Source: Azolla caroliniana (lineage: Eukaryota > Polypodiophyta). Taken from it: a stretch of 64,000 nucleotides of DNA. Shown here piece by piece: positions 1 through 9,914 of this stretch (position 1 is its first letter; every line of letters starts with the position of its first letter). The position numbers and the translations under genes were made by a program. Below the pieces are notes generated by a model that made no database searches, was not told the DNA's origin, and was given only the letters and a program-made list of their open reading frames with translations. The stretch covers positions 12,090,001-12,154,000 of the forward strand of contig JBHGNT010000008.1 in assembly GCA_043228905.1 (NCBI GenBank), given 5' to 3'.

Positions 1-898
1 TTATCTCTTCTTCACTTGCCGCGAGTGCCGTCGTTCCTTTCCGGTCCTGCCCTCGCCGATCCGGACCTCTCCGGTCCGTGGCTCCCCGGTATGCACCGTT
101 TCTCTCCGGTGACTTCTTCAAATCGGTGTCGTCGGCTCCGTTGTCCTTTCGGTAATGCCGACAATTCTTCCGGAAGTGCCCCGGCTTCCCACAGTGGAAG
201 CATGTGGGTCTTCCTCTTGACTGTGACCGGGTCCCCGACTTCTCCCGTCTTTGCGGACTCCGGTTCCATTGTCTTCCCTGATCCGATTCGGTAAGCAGCA
301 TCTTCGGATCGGAAACCGGTTCTTTATCTCTCCGACGCGCTTCTTCGTTCAAAATGCTTGTCTTTACCGTTTGTAGAGACAAGTTATCTTCGGTGCAGGA
401 GGTGCTGAGAGTCACCACCAAGTTCTCCCAGCTTTCCGGCAATGTACACATCAGAATGATGGCTTGCATTGCATCCTCCAACGGGAACTTGATCGCCGCA
501 AGCTGGTTCACGAATCCCATGAATGTGCTCACGTGTTCCACCATATTCTCGCCGTCCCGGTACTTGAGGTTCACTATCTTCCTCATCAGGGAGGTCCGGT
601 TCAACGCATTCTTCCTCTCGTAGAGGCCCGACAGCTTCTTCCACATCTCATATGCGTTGGTGTCGTTCGCCACATGTTGCAGAACACTTACATCTACATA
701 TTGCCGGATCGTCGCTACGGCTTTCCGGTTCAGGAGCTTCCACTCCGACTCTATTACCCCCTTGGGTATCTCGGCATTGTCGATCGGTTCGTACAGGTCT
801 CGGACGATGAGAAGGTCTTCCATCTTTATCTTCCAGTCGGCATAGTTCTGTGAGTTCAACACCATCATGCCCGGAGGCCCACTACCGCCGCCTTCCAT
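1..898 (-). CDS. gag: Copia A Gag polyprotein, N-terminal 299 codons (partial)
   Basis: Structural Gag protein of a Ty1/copia retrotransposon, which packages element RNA in cytoplasmic virus-like particles. The frame is open from the ATG at 898 to base 1 with no stop. It starts MEGGGSGPPGMMVLNSQNY, followed by an ADWKIKMEDLL-type segment and the helical UBN2/retrotran_gag-like region (residues about 20-190). A CCHC zinc knuckle, CFHCGKPGHFRKNC, lies near residue 234 and is followed by a basic R/K-rich tail. The start is chosen because it is the first ATG after the PBS and matches the usual copia Gag N-terminus. The frame is intact, unlike every neighbour, so the insertion is probably recent. 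The protein continues to the left of the window. Confidence 0.88.
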   Translation of the reverse strand, partial: MEGGGSGPPGMMVLNSQNYADWKIKMEDLLIVRDLYEPIDNAEIPKGVIESEWKLLNRKAVATIRQYVDVSVLQHVANDTNAYEMWKKLSGLYERKNALNRTSLMRKIVNLKYRDGENMVEHVSTFMGFVNQLAAIKFPLEDAMQAIILMCTLPESWENLVVTLSTSCTEDNLSLQTVKTSILNEEARRRDKEPVSDPKMLLTESDQGRQWNRSPQRREKSGTRSQSRGRPTCFHCGKPGHFRKNCRHYRKDNGADDTDLKKSPERNGAYRGATDRRGPDRRGQDRKGTTALAASEEEI

Positions 899-914
899 TT
901 TCTGTGTTACCGTC

Positions 915-926
915 GCTCTGATACCA
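915..926 (-). promoter_or_regulatory. Primer binding site of copia A (initiator tRNA-Met)
   Basis: On the minus strand this reads TGGTATCAGAGC, the classical complement of the 3' end of plant initiator tRNA-Met. It lies three bases after the end of the LTR. It primes minus-strand DNA synthesis. Confidence 0.92.
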
Positions 927-929
927 CTT

Positions 930-1632
930 TGTTAAACACGGTGCTCGGCCACAACCGAGGAATAGGATCAACTCACACAGAAAACGGGAAATACCAAGAT
1001 GCACGAAGACAATAGAGAGAAAAGTACACAGGATGTTTTACGTGGAAAACCCTAAATGGGAAAAAAAACCACGGAAGTCCTCAAACTCCAACTATCACTA
1101 TGAACAGAGATGTACAATGGTGAAGCCACAAGGCAACAACCTTGAGCTCACTGTCTACGCCAACAGGCGGTGGTAATACACAGAGGCAACGACCTCTTCG
1201 TCTTTCTCTCTCTCTCTCTCTCTCTCTCGGCTGCTCTCTTCACTCTCTCTAAGTGGAAAACAGAAAATGAGCAACAACAGCTAAACTGTTTGCCCTAAGT
1301 CATATTTATACACATATGACTTTCGGGCTATTTACAAATATAGTCTCCGCATCCGGATCTCTCTCCGGGTACATTCATCATCCGGCTCCGTAGCCGGGGT
1401 CTTCGTCATCCGGCTCCGTAACCGGGGTCTTCATCATCCGGCTCTGTAGCCGGGTCTTCGTCATCCGGCACCGTAGCCGGGGTCATCTCTTCGTCATCCG
1501 GCTCCGTAGCCGGGGTCTTCATCATCTGGCTCCGTAACCGGGTACTCTTCATCCTCCGGTTCCGTAACCGCAACCAGGCCTGCCGTCATTCATCTCCGGA
1601 CATCCCATCCGGAGGGACCGAAAATCCCAACA
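930..1632 (-). repeat. 5' LTR of copia A (703 bp)
   Basis: In element orientation it begins TGTTGGGATTTT and ends GTTTAACA, so the termini are TGTT...AACA. U3 holds an array of GC-rich hairpins (about 1378-1570). A TATA box reading TGTATAAATATG on the minus strand lies at about 1301-1313, and a CT microsatellite (1201-1228) lies in the transcribed part. The boundaries come from the adjoining PBS on one side and the broken copia B frame on the other. No second LTR copy is in the window for comparison. Confidence 0.85.
1378..1572. repeat. Minisatellite of about seven 28-bp hairpin units in U3 of copia A
   Basis: Seven tandem units of about 27-33 bp built on CATCCGGCTCCGTAGCCGG. The core CCGGCT-CCGT-AGCCGG is a perfect 6-bp stem with a 4-base loop. 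Several units carry C/T or G/A changes. The array lies about 65-260 bp upstream of the TATA box, where promoter elements are expected. Confidence 0.85.
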
Positions 1633-3650
1633 CAGTGATCAACGACATTGCCGGCCCAGTCGGCATCAGTGTAGCCGACCAACTGTGGGGCTATATCGGT
1701 CCGATATAGCAGTCCGCGGTCCTTAGTGCCGCTTGCGTACCGCAGTACGCGTTGCGCACATTGAAGATTCTCCTCGGTAGGTCGCGCCATGAACTGACTG
1801 ATCACCCCGACCGGATAACTGAGATCGGGTCGGGTGATGGTCAAGTAGACAAGGCTTCCGACAACTTGTCGGAACTTTGTCGGATCACAAACCTTGCCGG
1901 AATTGGGGCGAAGCTTGACAGTTGTGTCCAAAGGAGTCGAGACGGACTTACAATTTGCCATCCCGAATTTGAAGAGCATATTCAACGCGTAATGACGTTG
2001 GCGGATTAGTATGCCTTCGGGGGTGCGGATCACTTCGATCCCGAGGAAGTAATGAAGGTCCCCCAGATCCTCCATGTCAAATGATGCCGCAAGCTAGAGC
2101 TTCACGCGGTTGATCTCACCTAGGTCGGCGCCGGTGATGACCAAGTCATCAACATAGAGTAAAATACTGACCGGCCCAAGTCGACCTTTCCGAATGAACA
2201 ACGAGGAGTCCGATTTTGACGTCGCAAAGCCCATCCGACGGAACCGATGCGTGATTTTTGCATTCCAGGCACACAGGGCTAGCTTCAGTCTGTAAAGGGA
2301 CTTCTTCAATCGGCATATTGCTGACGTGTTCGGTTCGGAGTGAAATCCGGGGGGCTGTACCATGTACACTTGGTCCTCAATCTCACCTTGCAGGAATGCA
2401 TTCTTTACATCCATCTAATGTAGGTGCCACCCCTTGGCCGCGGCTACTGCGAGCAAAACACGGATGGTCGTCATCTTTGCGACCGACGCGAACGTCTCAT
2501 CGTAGTCGATGCCGTGTTTCTGCGCGTAGCCTTTTGCCACTAACCGGGCCTTGTCTCGGTTGACCGAGCCGTCGGTGTTGCACTTGACCTTGTACACCCA
2601 ACTACATCCGATCAGCTTCACACCCTTTGGTGCGTCAACCAGATCCCAGGTCTCGTTTTCCGCCAATGCGTGCATCTCTTCCTCCATCGCGGCGCGCCAA
2701 TTCGCGTCCTTCGCCGCTTCTGCGTAGCTCCCCGGCTCACGCACTTCCGCTACACAGGTCATGTACGCATAGTGATGCGCCATGTACTCGTTGTATCCAA
2801 ACCGCACAACTGGGTTCTTTTGGCGGGTAGATTGGTGTAATCGGTCATTTGCCGATGTCGAGGTCTTCTCGGCCGACGCGGACTTCGTTCCTGATGGCCC
2901 ATCGCCGCTTCCCTCGGAGTCAGACTCGCATCGGTCAGACTCATTCCTATCCGTGCCGGAATCCGACACCTTCTTCTTCCCTTTCTCTTCGCGCGTAAGC
3001 CGTCTCCTCGGTTTCCTACGCGGGGAATTCACGGCCGAGTCTCCACTACTCGTCGGCTCTTCATCGGATTGTTTGGAACGACTCAGTCGTCCATTCGGTT
3101 CACTTAACCGAAATGAAATCGGACTCTCTTCGGGGGTTCCGATTTCAGGCTCAGCCGGAGGCACCTCGGACTCGCTGTCGTCATCGTCAAAACTCGGATT
3201 GGAGGTGAGGTCCGGAGTCGGAGGCAAGTACCAGGACACGGACTCATCAAACACAACGTCGCGGCTCATGCGCGGTTGTTTGGTACGTGGGTTATAGCAC
3301 TTATAACCCTTCTGCTCGTCCGAATAGCCGACCAAGATACACTTCTCGGCTTTTGCGTCCAACTTCCTCCTTTTGTCCTTCGGCACATGTACATACGCAA
3401 TGCTACCGAAAACTCGTAAATGCCGCAAATTCGGCTTTATTCCAAAGTATAGCTCGTGCGCCGACACTTTTTCTCCGATCCGGTTCTGGATGTATACTGC
3501 AGTTCTTACCGCTTCGGCCCAATAGAACTTGGGCAAGCTCTTCTCCTCCAGCATTGCGCGTGCAACTTCCACAACCGACCGATTTTTTCTCTCGGCCACG
3601 CCGTTTTGCTCCAGCGTGTATCTACAACTAAATTTGCGCCGAATTCCCAT
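1633..3650 (-). pseudogene. pol: Copia B pol: integrase C-part, reverse transcriptase, start of RNase H
   Basis: Open stretches at 3650-2415, 2414-2094 and 2075-1633 join in one frame with amber codons in place of sense codons at about 2415 and 2092. The first stretch carries the integrase tail (NGVAERKNR), the acidic/serine-rich linker and the RT N-part (ETWDLVDAPKG, DYDETFASVAKM). The second has MDVKNAFLQGE and the catalytic LLYVDDLVI. The third has DLHYFLGIEV and the RNase H start (GYTDADWAG), where copia A's LTR interrupts it. Family function: synthesis of element cDNA and removal of template RNA in particles. It is inactive because of the stops and the insertion. Confidence 0.9.
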
Positions 3651-4706
3651 CTGTTATAGATAGCCGTTAAATTGACCGGAAAAGTATTCTTTTCCGCCAT
3701 CTGACCGCAATCACTTGATCTTTCTTCCTGTTTCCGTTTCCACGAACCCTTTGAGGTCCCGGAAACAGTCGAAGACTTCGCTTTTCCTCTCAATGAGGTA
3801 GATCCACGTGTGCCGTGTGTAGTCGTCGATGAAGGAGACAAAATATCGGCTCCCGCCAAGACTAACGTTTTGTGCCGGCCCCCACACATCAAAGTGTATC
3901 AAGTCTAACTTGTTCCGGCTCTGATTACGCTCATTTGGGAAAGGAAGTCGGTGTTGCTTCCCAAGCTGGCAGGCTTCACAAATTTGTGCCTTCCGGCCAC
4001 TAAATTTTGGCAATCCAAACACCACTTGTTTCGATTGCAGGTCTTGAAGCCGCTGGTAGTTGACGTGGCCTATCTGTTTGTGCCATAAGTCGATGTCCGA
4101 CTCGACTTTTTGTCCCTTCACGAACATTGCGGTGCCACCGTCAGTAGAGTCGAGGATAAACATCCTCCCATCTCTGCGCCCTTGCGCAATAATACGGCCT
4201 TCGTCCTCAATGAAGCACCCAAGATGTGTAAACCGAACCTGCATCCCCTCCTGGTTGACGATCTTCCCGACCGACACCAGATTCTTCGTGATGGTCGGGA
4301 CATGTAACACGTTCATAAGTTTCCCTTTCTGCCCGACATGGCTCAAGGGAACTTCACCGACATTCGCGATCGGATGCGGAGTGTCGTCTCCAGTTGCGAC
4401 TACTCCTGGTTGCGTCGGTTTCTCAAGGTATGAGAACCGAACCACTCCTTGTGGCATGTCATGTGGTTTGACGTGCCGGAGTCGACATACCACACCTCGT
4501 CTGATTTCGGGGTGGACTAGTTCATTGAGTTTGCTTTGTGTCTCGTCACGAAGACTGACCCTTTTCCGGTTTTTCCGGTTCCTTCGGCGTAGTGCGATCG
4601 CTGCCGATTTCCTTTGTCGGTATGTCCAGAACCAGACCTCTCCGACTCGGCATGCTTCTTCTAGCACTCGCTCTCCTTGTGGCCTTTCTTGCCACAGTAC
4701 CAGCAT
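3651..4706 (-). pseudogene. pol: Copia B pol: protease and integrase N-part
   Basis: The aspartic protease active site DSGTSNHM is readable on the minus strand near 4485-4465 in a frame different from the rest of the protein, so a frameshift follows it. Downstream are NLVSVGK, the GAG-pre-integrase HHCC segment (LWHKQIGHVN...ICEACQLGK) and the integrase core start (DLIHFDVWGP, YFVSFIDDYTRHTWIY) in one open frame to 3711. Another frameshift near 3700-3650 separates it from the rest of the integrase. Role in the family: polyprotein cleavage and strand transfer. Clearly nonfunctional. Confidence 0.85.
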
Positions 4707-5486
4707 TCCGTGGCGGATTTCCCTTTCTGGTTCTCGTCGCCTCGACTCCCCCTGTTTCCGGAGGGTCCGGAATTGTTGTCGGCATCACTTCGGTGCGTTC
4801 TTCCTTGATCCCGTCGGCCGCTTCCATCGCGTACCGACTCGCCTCGTCCGCCACGACCACGGGGCCTTTATCCCTCCGTGTACAACATCTTGCTGTCGGT
4901 GTGCGTGCTCGTCGATGCACCCGCGTGGTTCTCCTCTACCAGGAGCATCGACTGTAAGTCGAAAAAGGACGGCATATGCTCCCGAGTACACACTGCAGTT
5001 CGGAACGCCCCGAACTTCGACGCCTCCGAGATAGACCTGAACCATCTCGCTTTCCTCGATGTTCACATCGATGGAAGCTAAGGAGTCGCATATGTCCTTA
5101 ATCCTCGAGGTATAGTTAGCCACCGACAAATTGCGTTGTTGTAGGTTGCTCAACTCCTGTCGAAGCTGAAGCTTCTTGGCTGTGGTGCTCGCGGCGAAAA
5201 TCTTCTTTAGGTTTTCCCATGCACCCTTCGGCGTTTTTGCATCCCGAACGTAGCTTAGCAGTTGTTCACCCATACAAGACCCAAAGCAGTATAGCACTCT
5301 GCTTGCCGATTGTTCCCACGCTGGGAAGTCTTTGTGTGTCGAATCGGGTGCTGTGTCATTTGCTCCATCGACATAGCTCCAGTAACCATGTCCAAGCAGG
5401 TACTGGTGCATCTTGTAGGACCAAGATGTGTAGTTGTTTTTGTCGAGCTTCTCCGTTGGAAGCGAGCTAGCCATTCCTTTGTCCAT
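4707..5486 (-). pseudogene. gag: Copia B Gag remnant
   Basis: The start at 5486 reads MDKGMASSLPTEKLDKNNYTSW, a copia Gag N-terminus (DUF4219/UBN2 type), with SRIKDICDSLASI near residue 125. The frame is lost after about residue 150. A CCHC knuckle (CWYCGKKGHKESEC) can still be read in another frame near 4710-4670, followed directly by a stop. The length of the conserved part is normal for the family. Neighbours are the PBS and LTR upstream and the protease downstream. Confidence 0.85.
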
Positions 5487-5556
5487 CGGTTTTCTTGTTC
5501 TTCTTTGTTGGTTTATCCTTCAAGCAAAGTCAGCTGGAGAGGTTCTCAACCCTCGC

Positions 5557-5568
5557 GCTCTGATACCA
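5557..5568 (-). promoter_or_regulatory. Primer binding site of copia B (initiator tRNA-Met)
   Basis: The minus strand reads TGGTATCAGAGC directly against the LTR end (…TTTTCA). It continues GCGAGGG before gag. Confidence 0.92.
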
Positions 5569-5982
5569 TGAAAAGAATGGCGTTCGGAAGCAATATAGGA
5601 AAACCGAACAACAGAAAACGCGGGTTTAATGGAAAGCTTAGGTTTTCACAGTACGCACAGGAGAGACAGAGAGAGAGTAACACTAGAACTTAATTTCGAA
5701 AAATAATACTCAATCTGTACATAGGATGTGCTCAATGAGCACTTTTATACAGGCCCTGACAATGGGCTGACACAAGTACTGACAATACTTGACTGCTCAT
5801 AAATGAGCCTCGACACTTACTCCCAAAACTATTCCTTACGAGGAATATCTTTCTAACGGCCTTTCGGTTTACGCACCGATACGGCCTTTCTACGCACTGG
5901 TCTGCGTACCGGTTTTATGCACCCAGTCTACGCACTGGTTACACATCGTATTACACACAAATGTTGAGCTTGTCTCTCAACA
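5569..5982 (-). repeat. 5' LTR of copia B (414 bp), first copy
   Basis: In element orientation it starts TGTTGAGAGACAAGCTCAACA, a perfect 7-bp terminal hairpin (TGTTGAG/CTCAACA), and ends TTCTTTTCA. A TATA box (TGTATAAAAGTG) is followed at once by the 7+1+7 palindrome GTGCTCATTGAGCAC near 5731-5745. A second copy lies at 6822-7235 through the segmental duplication. Confidence 0.9.
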
Positions 5983-6549
5983 ATATACAATGTGAATAAG
6001 TTCCGACATTATTTATTGGGTCGAAAATTTACTTTCCATGTTGACCATTCCGCTCTACTATATTTGGTGTCAAAACAATCCTTGATTGGGAAGCTGGCTA
6101 GATGGACATTACTACTACAAGAATTTGAATTCGACATCGTTCATCGACTAGGGGTGCAACATGTTGTAGCCGACTGGATTCAGGAGAACCAGGTATCGGT
6201 GTTCATGATGACTTTCCGGATGCACAACTGTTTCGGGTGGAAGCTGAGAATACAACAGAAGTTGATGACGAAATCACTGACTTATGGATCACAAAAATGA
6301 TGGTATTCCTTAGTATCGAATTACCTCATGAGGGCATGTCACCTGATGAACGAAACGACTAGCGGTTCAGAGTCGGACTTTCTACTTGCTCATGGAAACC
6401 TTATATCATAAAGGAGCAGATGGAATTTGGAGGAGGGTGATTCGGCAATTAAAAAAAGAAGCCATTGTACGTGAAGCACATTGTAGTATAGCTGGAGGTC
6501 ATTATGTAGGAGAAACGACAACCCGGAAAATTTGGAATAGCGGACTATG
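5983..6549 (+). pseudogene. pol: Gypsy C RNase H end and integrase zinc finger (duplicate)
   Basis: Translated from 5992: NKFRHYLLGRKFTFHVDHSALLYL, the C-terminal half of a Ty3/gypsy RNase H, with the QEFEFDIVHR and ADWI segments. After a frameshift come ETLYHKGADGIWRR and the H2C2 start (AHCSIAGGHYVG). The sequence breaks off at 6549 inside the finger. The upstream RNase H and RT are cut away by copia B. This is a duplicate produced by the tandem duplication. Confidence 0.87.
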
Positions 6550-6557
6550 TCAACAAC

Positions 6558-7802
6558 GCCGATTGTTCCCACGCTGGGAAGTCTTTGTGTGTCGAATCGG
6601 GTGCTGTGTCATTTGCTCCATCGACATAGCTCTAGTAACCATGTCCAAGCAGGTACTGGTGCATCTTGTAGGACCAAGATGTGTAGTTGTTTTTGTCGAG
6701 CTTCTCCGTTGGAAGCGAGCTAGCCATTCCTTTGTCCATCGGTTTTCTTGTTCTTCTTTGTTGGTTTATCCTTCAAGCAAAGTCAGCTGGAGAGGTTCTC
6801 AACCCTCACGCTCTGATACCATGAAAAGAATGGCGTTCGGAAGCAATATAGGAAAACCGAACAACAGAAAACGCAGGTTTAATGGAAAGCTTAGGTTTTC
6901 ACAGTACGCACAGGAGAGACAGAGAGAGAGTAACACTAGAACTTAATTTCGAAAAATAATACTCAATCTGTACATAGGATGTGCTCAATGAGCACTTTTA
7001 TACAAGCCCTGACAATGGGCTGACACAAGTACTGACAATACTTGACTGCTCATAAATGAGCCTCGACACTTACTCCCAAAACTATTCCTTACGAGGAATA
7101 TCTTTCTAACGGCCTTTCGGTTTACGCACCGATACGGCCTTTCTACGCACTGGTCTGCGTACCGGTTTTATGCACCCAGTCTACGCACTGGTTACACATC
7201 GTATTACACACAAATGTTGAGCTTGTCTCTCAACAATATACAATGTGAATAAGTTCCGACATTATTTATTGGGTCGAAAATTTACTTTCCATGTTGACCA
7301 TTCCGCTCTACTATATTTGGTGTCAAAACAATCCTTGATTGGGAAGCTGGCTAGATGGACATTACTACTACAAGAATTTGAATTCGACATCGTTCATCGA
7401 CTAGGGGTGCAACATGTTGTAGCCGACTGGATTCAGGAGAACCAGGTATCGGTGTTCGTGATGACTTTCCGGATGCACAACCGTTTCGGGTGGAAGCTGA
7501 GAATACAACAGAAGTTGATGACGAAATCACTGACTTATGGATCACAAAAATGATGGTATTCCTTAGTATCGAATTACCTCATGAGGGCATGTCACCTGAT
7601 GAACGAAACGACTAGCGGTTCAGAGTCGGACTTTCTACTTGCTCATGGAAACCTTATATCATAAAGGAGCAGATGGAATTTGGAGGAGGGTGATTCGGCA
7701 ATTAAAAAAAGAAGCCATTGTACGTGAAGCACATTGCAGTATAGCTGGAGGTCATTATGCAGGAGAAACGACAACCCGGAAAATTTGGAATAGCGGACTA
7801 TG
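6558..7802. repeat. 1.25-kb tandem duplication, right copy
   Basis: Second copy of 5305-6549. It includes a detached N-terminal fragment of copia B gag (about 6558-6739, -), a second B PBS (6810-6821), a second B LTR (6822-7235, -) and a second copy of the gypsy C segment. Only this copy runs on into intact downstream gypsy sequence, so it marks the original right boundary. Confidence 0.93.
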
Positions 7803-7863
7803 GTGGCTGACTACTATGAAAGATGCGGTGGAGTGTTGTCGACAATGCGACTTGTGTCAACGT
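7236..7863 (+). pseudogene. pol: Gypsy C RNase H end and H2C2 zinc finger (original copy)
   Basis: Same content as 5983-6549 but complete through the H2C2 finger: AHCSIAGGHYAG, then WWLTTMKDAVECC and CDLCQR (HX4HX30CX2C type). The frame breaks between the RNase H and finger parts at about 7553-7640. The coding sequence is cut after CQR by the solo LTR at 7864 and resumes at 8583. Role in the family: the finger helps integrase bind element DNA ends. Confidence 0.87.
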
Positions 7864-8582
7864 TGTCGTGAAGATTTTCGTCCACAAGCGGAAACCCGAG
7901 CAACGAGAGCCAAAGAGCGATGTGCAACGTTGCACATGTACATAATGTATTTGTAATAGTAATAAGGGTAAAGTGTATGGTGCTAGAAATGCCCCATAGG
8001 ATCCCTAAGCTATAAAGGTGATGTGGTCTTGTGCGCACATCCACGCGAGAGAGAGAGAGAGAGGTACTATGCGGTACATAGGTACCTAGTTGTTTGTGTG
8101 GAGGTGGGAGTTAAGGGGCCATCAATCTCACCCTCCCCAAATCAAGGCAAATATCCCCTTTGAATGAAAGGGGATATTTTAGTCTCACTTTTGTAAACGG
8201 TCTTCCCTCGTGCTATAAAAGGAGAGGGAAGGCACCATTGTGGGGGTTGCCTATTTTGAGTGTGTAAGGTATACCACATAGGTCGAGTGTTAGGGTTAGG
8301 GTTAGGGTTTCTTTATCTTTATCTTCATCTTCGTCGGTTAGGGTTTCGAGTAGTCGTTTGGTGCGGCCTATGCGGCCACCATTTTGTAATCGTTCATTTC
8401 GTTTTAATATATCTTGTGGATCATCTTGTCTCCATCTTCCTCTTGTTCGATCTAATCTCTTGTTCATTCTTCTTCTTCTTGAGCAAAGCTTCCATTCAAT
8501 GTCTGATTCCTTCTCCTCTACTCCTTAGTCCAAGACCCTCGTGGTCCCGCCCTTCTCCACGCACGCGTGTAGCAACGCGACA
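7864..8582 (+). repeat. Solo LTR (719 bp) inside gypsy C integrase
   Basis: It starts TGTCGTGAAG and ends GCGACA, with acgt on both sides (7860-7863 and 8583-8586), so the 4-bp target duplication is intact. Removing it rejoins the zinc finger to the integrase core of gypsy C. A TATA box (GCTATAAAAGG) at about 8211-8221 gives plus orientation. It contains TTAGGG repeats at 8289-8309. No internal coding region is present, consistent with LTR-LTR recombination. Confidence 0.88.
8289..8309 (+). repeat. Telomere-like (TTAGGG)3 stretch in the solo LTR leader
   Basis: Three TTAGGG units followed by TTTC, about 75 bp downstream of the TATA box, i.e. in the transcribed leader. It resembles the plant telo-box (AAACCCTAA in reverse). 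Confidence 0.75.
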
Positions 8583-9536
8583 ACGTATGGGCCAACCTAA
8601 TGAAAAAGATCGAATGCCTCATCAACCAGTGTTGCCACTTGAACCTTTTAAAAAATGGGGTCTCGATTTTGTCAGGCCATTTAAACCGGCAGCGACAAGA
8701 ACAGGTAACCGATATGTCGTAGTCGCCACCGACTATTGTACGAAATGGGTCAAAGCCAATGCTCTGCGAGATAATACGACAACGTCAACGACTAAGTTTT
8801 TATACGAATGCATATGGTGCAGATTCGGTTGTCCAATCGAACTTGTCAGTGATCAAGGTACTCATTTTGTTAATAAAGTCATTTTTGAATTATCCCACTA
8901 TTATGTAGTAGTGCACAAAAGAAGTACACCATATTACCTGCAAGCAAATGGATTAGCTGAATCTAGAAACCAAACACCCCAAACTATTCTGAAGAAAATA
9001 GTGAATGAAAGTCGGACGGACTGGGATTAGAAGCTTCATAGTGCTTTATGGGCCTATTGAACGACCTACAAAACTATGATTAGGTCCACTCCATTTTGAA
9101 TGTCGTTCGGCTTAGAGGTGGGTTATGCTAATAAAATTTCAAATTCTAAGCTTATGAGTTCAAGTCACAAAGTGATTAGATGAAGAATAGTTGGAACAAA
9201 TTCAGAAAGAGTAGTTACTTGAACTAGAGGAGAGTCGATTACAATCAATGTGGCACTTAGAGAAGAAACAACGGAAAACAAAAGCTTTTGTCGATTGACA
9301 CCGGAAGAGTAAGGAGAAACCATTTGACATCAACAAACCTGTTTTAGTGTTTCAGACCAAAATGGGGTCTATGCTTGGAAAGCTACGGTTTAGATGGACC
9401 GGCCCGTTTTGGATTGTTAATAACTACAACGGTACATACCAAATCGGTACGTTGGCAGGCGAAGTTTTACCAAAATGGGTGAATGGATTTTGACTCAAGC
9501 CGTATCAAGGGTTGACTCTAGCAAATCCATTATGAC
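8583..9536 (+). pseudogene. pol: Gypsy C integrase core and C-terminus
   Basis: Catalytic core segments are visible: KWGLDFVRPF (first Asp), VSDQGTHFVN (second Asp) and ANGLAESRN (Glu). The C-terminal part follows (VFQTKMGSMLGKLRFRWTGPFWIV, ending near LTLANPL). In-frame stops occur after RTDWD (about 9028) and at several later points, and a region near 9120-9200 is scrambled. Family role: insertion of element cDNA into chromosomes. The first bases are the right-hand TSD of the solo LTR. Confidence 0.87.
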
Positions 9537-9914
9537 TAGAAATTTTATACAAAGCCAACGACAGTCAGCCAACTAGCCTGTAGGAGTCTGGAAATTTATA
9601 ATTGTAAATAAATAAATAAATAAATATATATAATGAAAAGAAAAAGAAACATAAAATAGAAAACAGAATATTTTCTTGCCATCATTACTTCTTGGTATGA
9701 CTCTTTTCACATTATATATAGACATGCACGCTTATTATTGCATCATGGTTAAGTGGTGGCTATTCAATACACATTTATAGAAAATTCTATGTTTATTCTC
9801 TGATCTTGAGTTATGGATCTTTCTTTATCAAAAACCTTTTTAGTCAGTTACTCTACTCTAGAAAAATGCAAAGAAAACTTAGCCTTCAGGAACATACAGA
9901 CATACAAAGCGAAG
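9537..9914 (+). other. Gypsy C spacer between integrase and ORF3
   Basis: AT-rich, no coding potential I can support. Contains a (TAAA)n microsatellite at about 9605-9625 and A-rich runs like the corresponding spacers of H1 and H2. The last five bases (9910-9914, cgaag) are the left target duplication of element D. Confidence 0.7.

Larger units (their letters stand above)
1..1632 (-). mobile_element. Ty1/copia element A, 5' part (LTR + gag), rest off the left edge
   Basis: Copia element on the minus strand. Its 5' LTR (930-1632) is followed by a tRNA-Met PBS and an open gag running to the window edge; pol must lie to the left. It sits inside the RNase H coding part of copia B: B's reading frame stops making sense exactly where the LTR starts, at 1632/1633. 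The element is the youngest layer of this nest (A in B in C). The target duplication cannot be tested because the other end is outside. Confidence 0.88.
1633..5982 (-). mobile_element. Ty1/copia element B, 5' LTR to RNase H, interrupted by A
   Basis: Decayed copia element on the minus strand: LTR 5569-5982, PBS 5557-5568, gag from 5486, then protease, integrase, RT and the beginning of RNase H, where copia A cuts in at 1632/1633. The domain order gag-PR-IN-RT-RH is the copia order. B lies in the RNase H region of gypsy C: the base following its LTR at 5983 starts gypsy sequence. Its 3' part would be left of copia A, outside the window. Confidence 0.9.
5305..6549. repeat. 1.25-kb tandem duplication, left copy
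   Basis: The block holds the N-terminal gag of copia B, its PBS and LTR and the adjoining gypsy C RNase H/zinc-finger segment. It recurs at 6558-7802 at a fixed offset of 1253 bases. Eight unmatched bases (6550-6557) separate the copies. By eye the copies differ at only eight sites, all transitions. Confidence 0.93.

Noticed and set aside
16-853. Plus-strand ORFs over the left edge
   Set aside because: They are shadows of the copia A gag on the minus strand, which has the domain motifs.
8260-8580. Leu/Phe-rich peptide as an N-terminal extension of the gypsy C integrase
   Set aside because: It is translated LTR sequence; the TSDs show it is an insertion.
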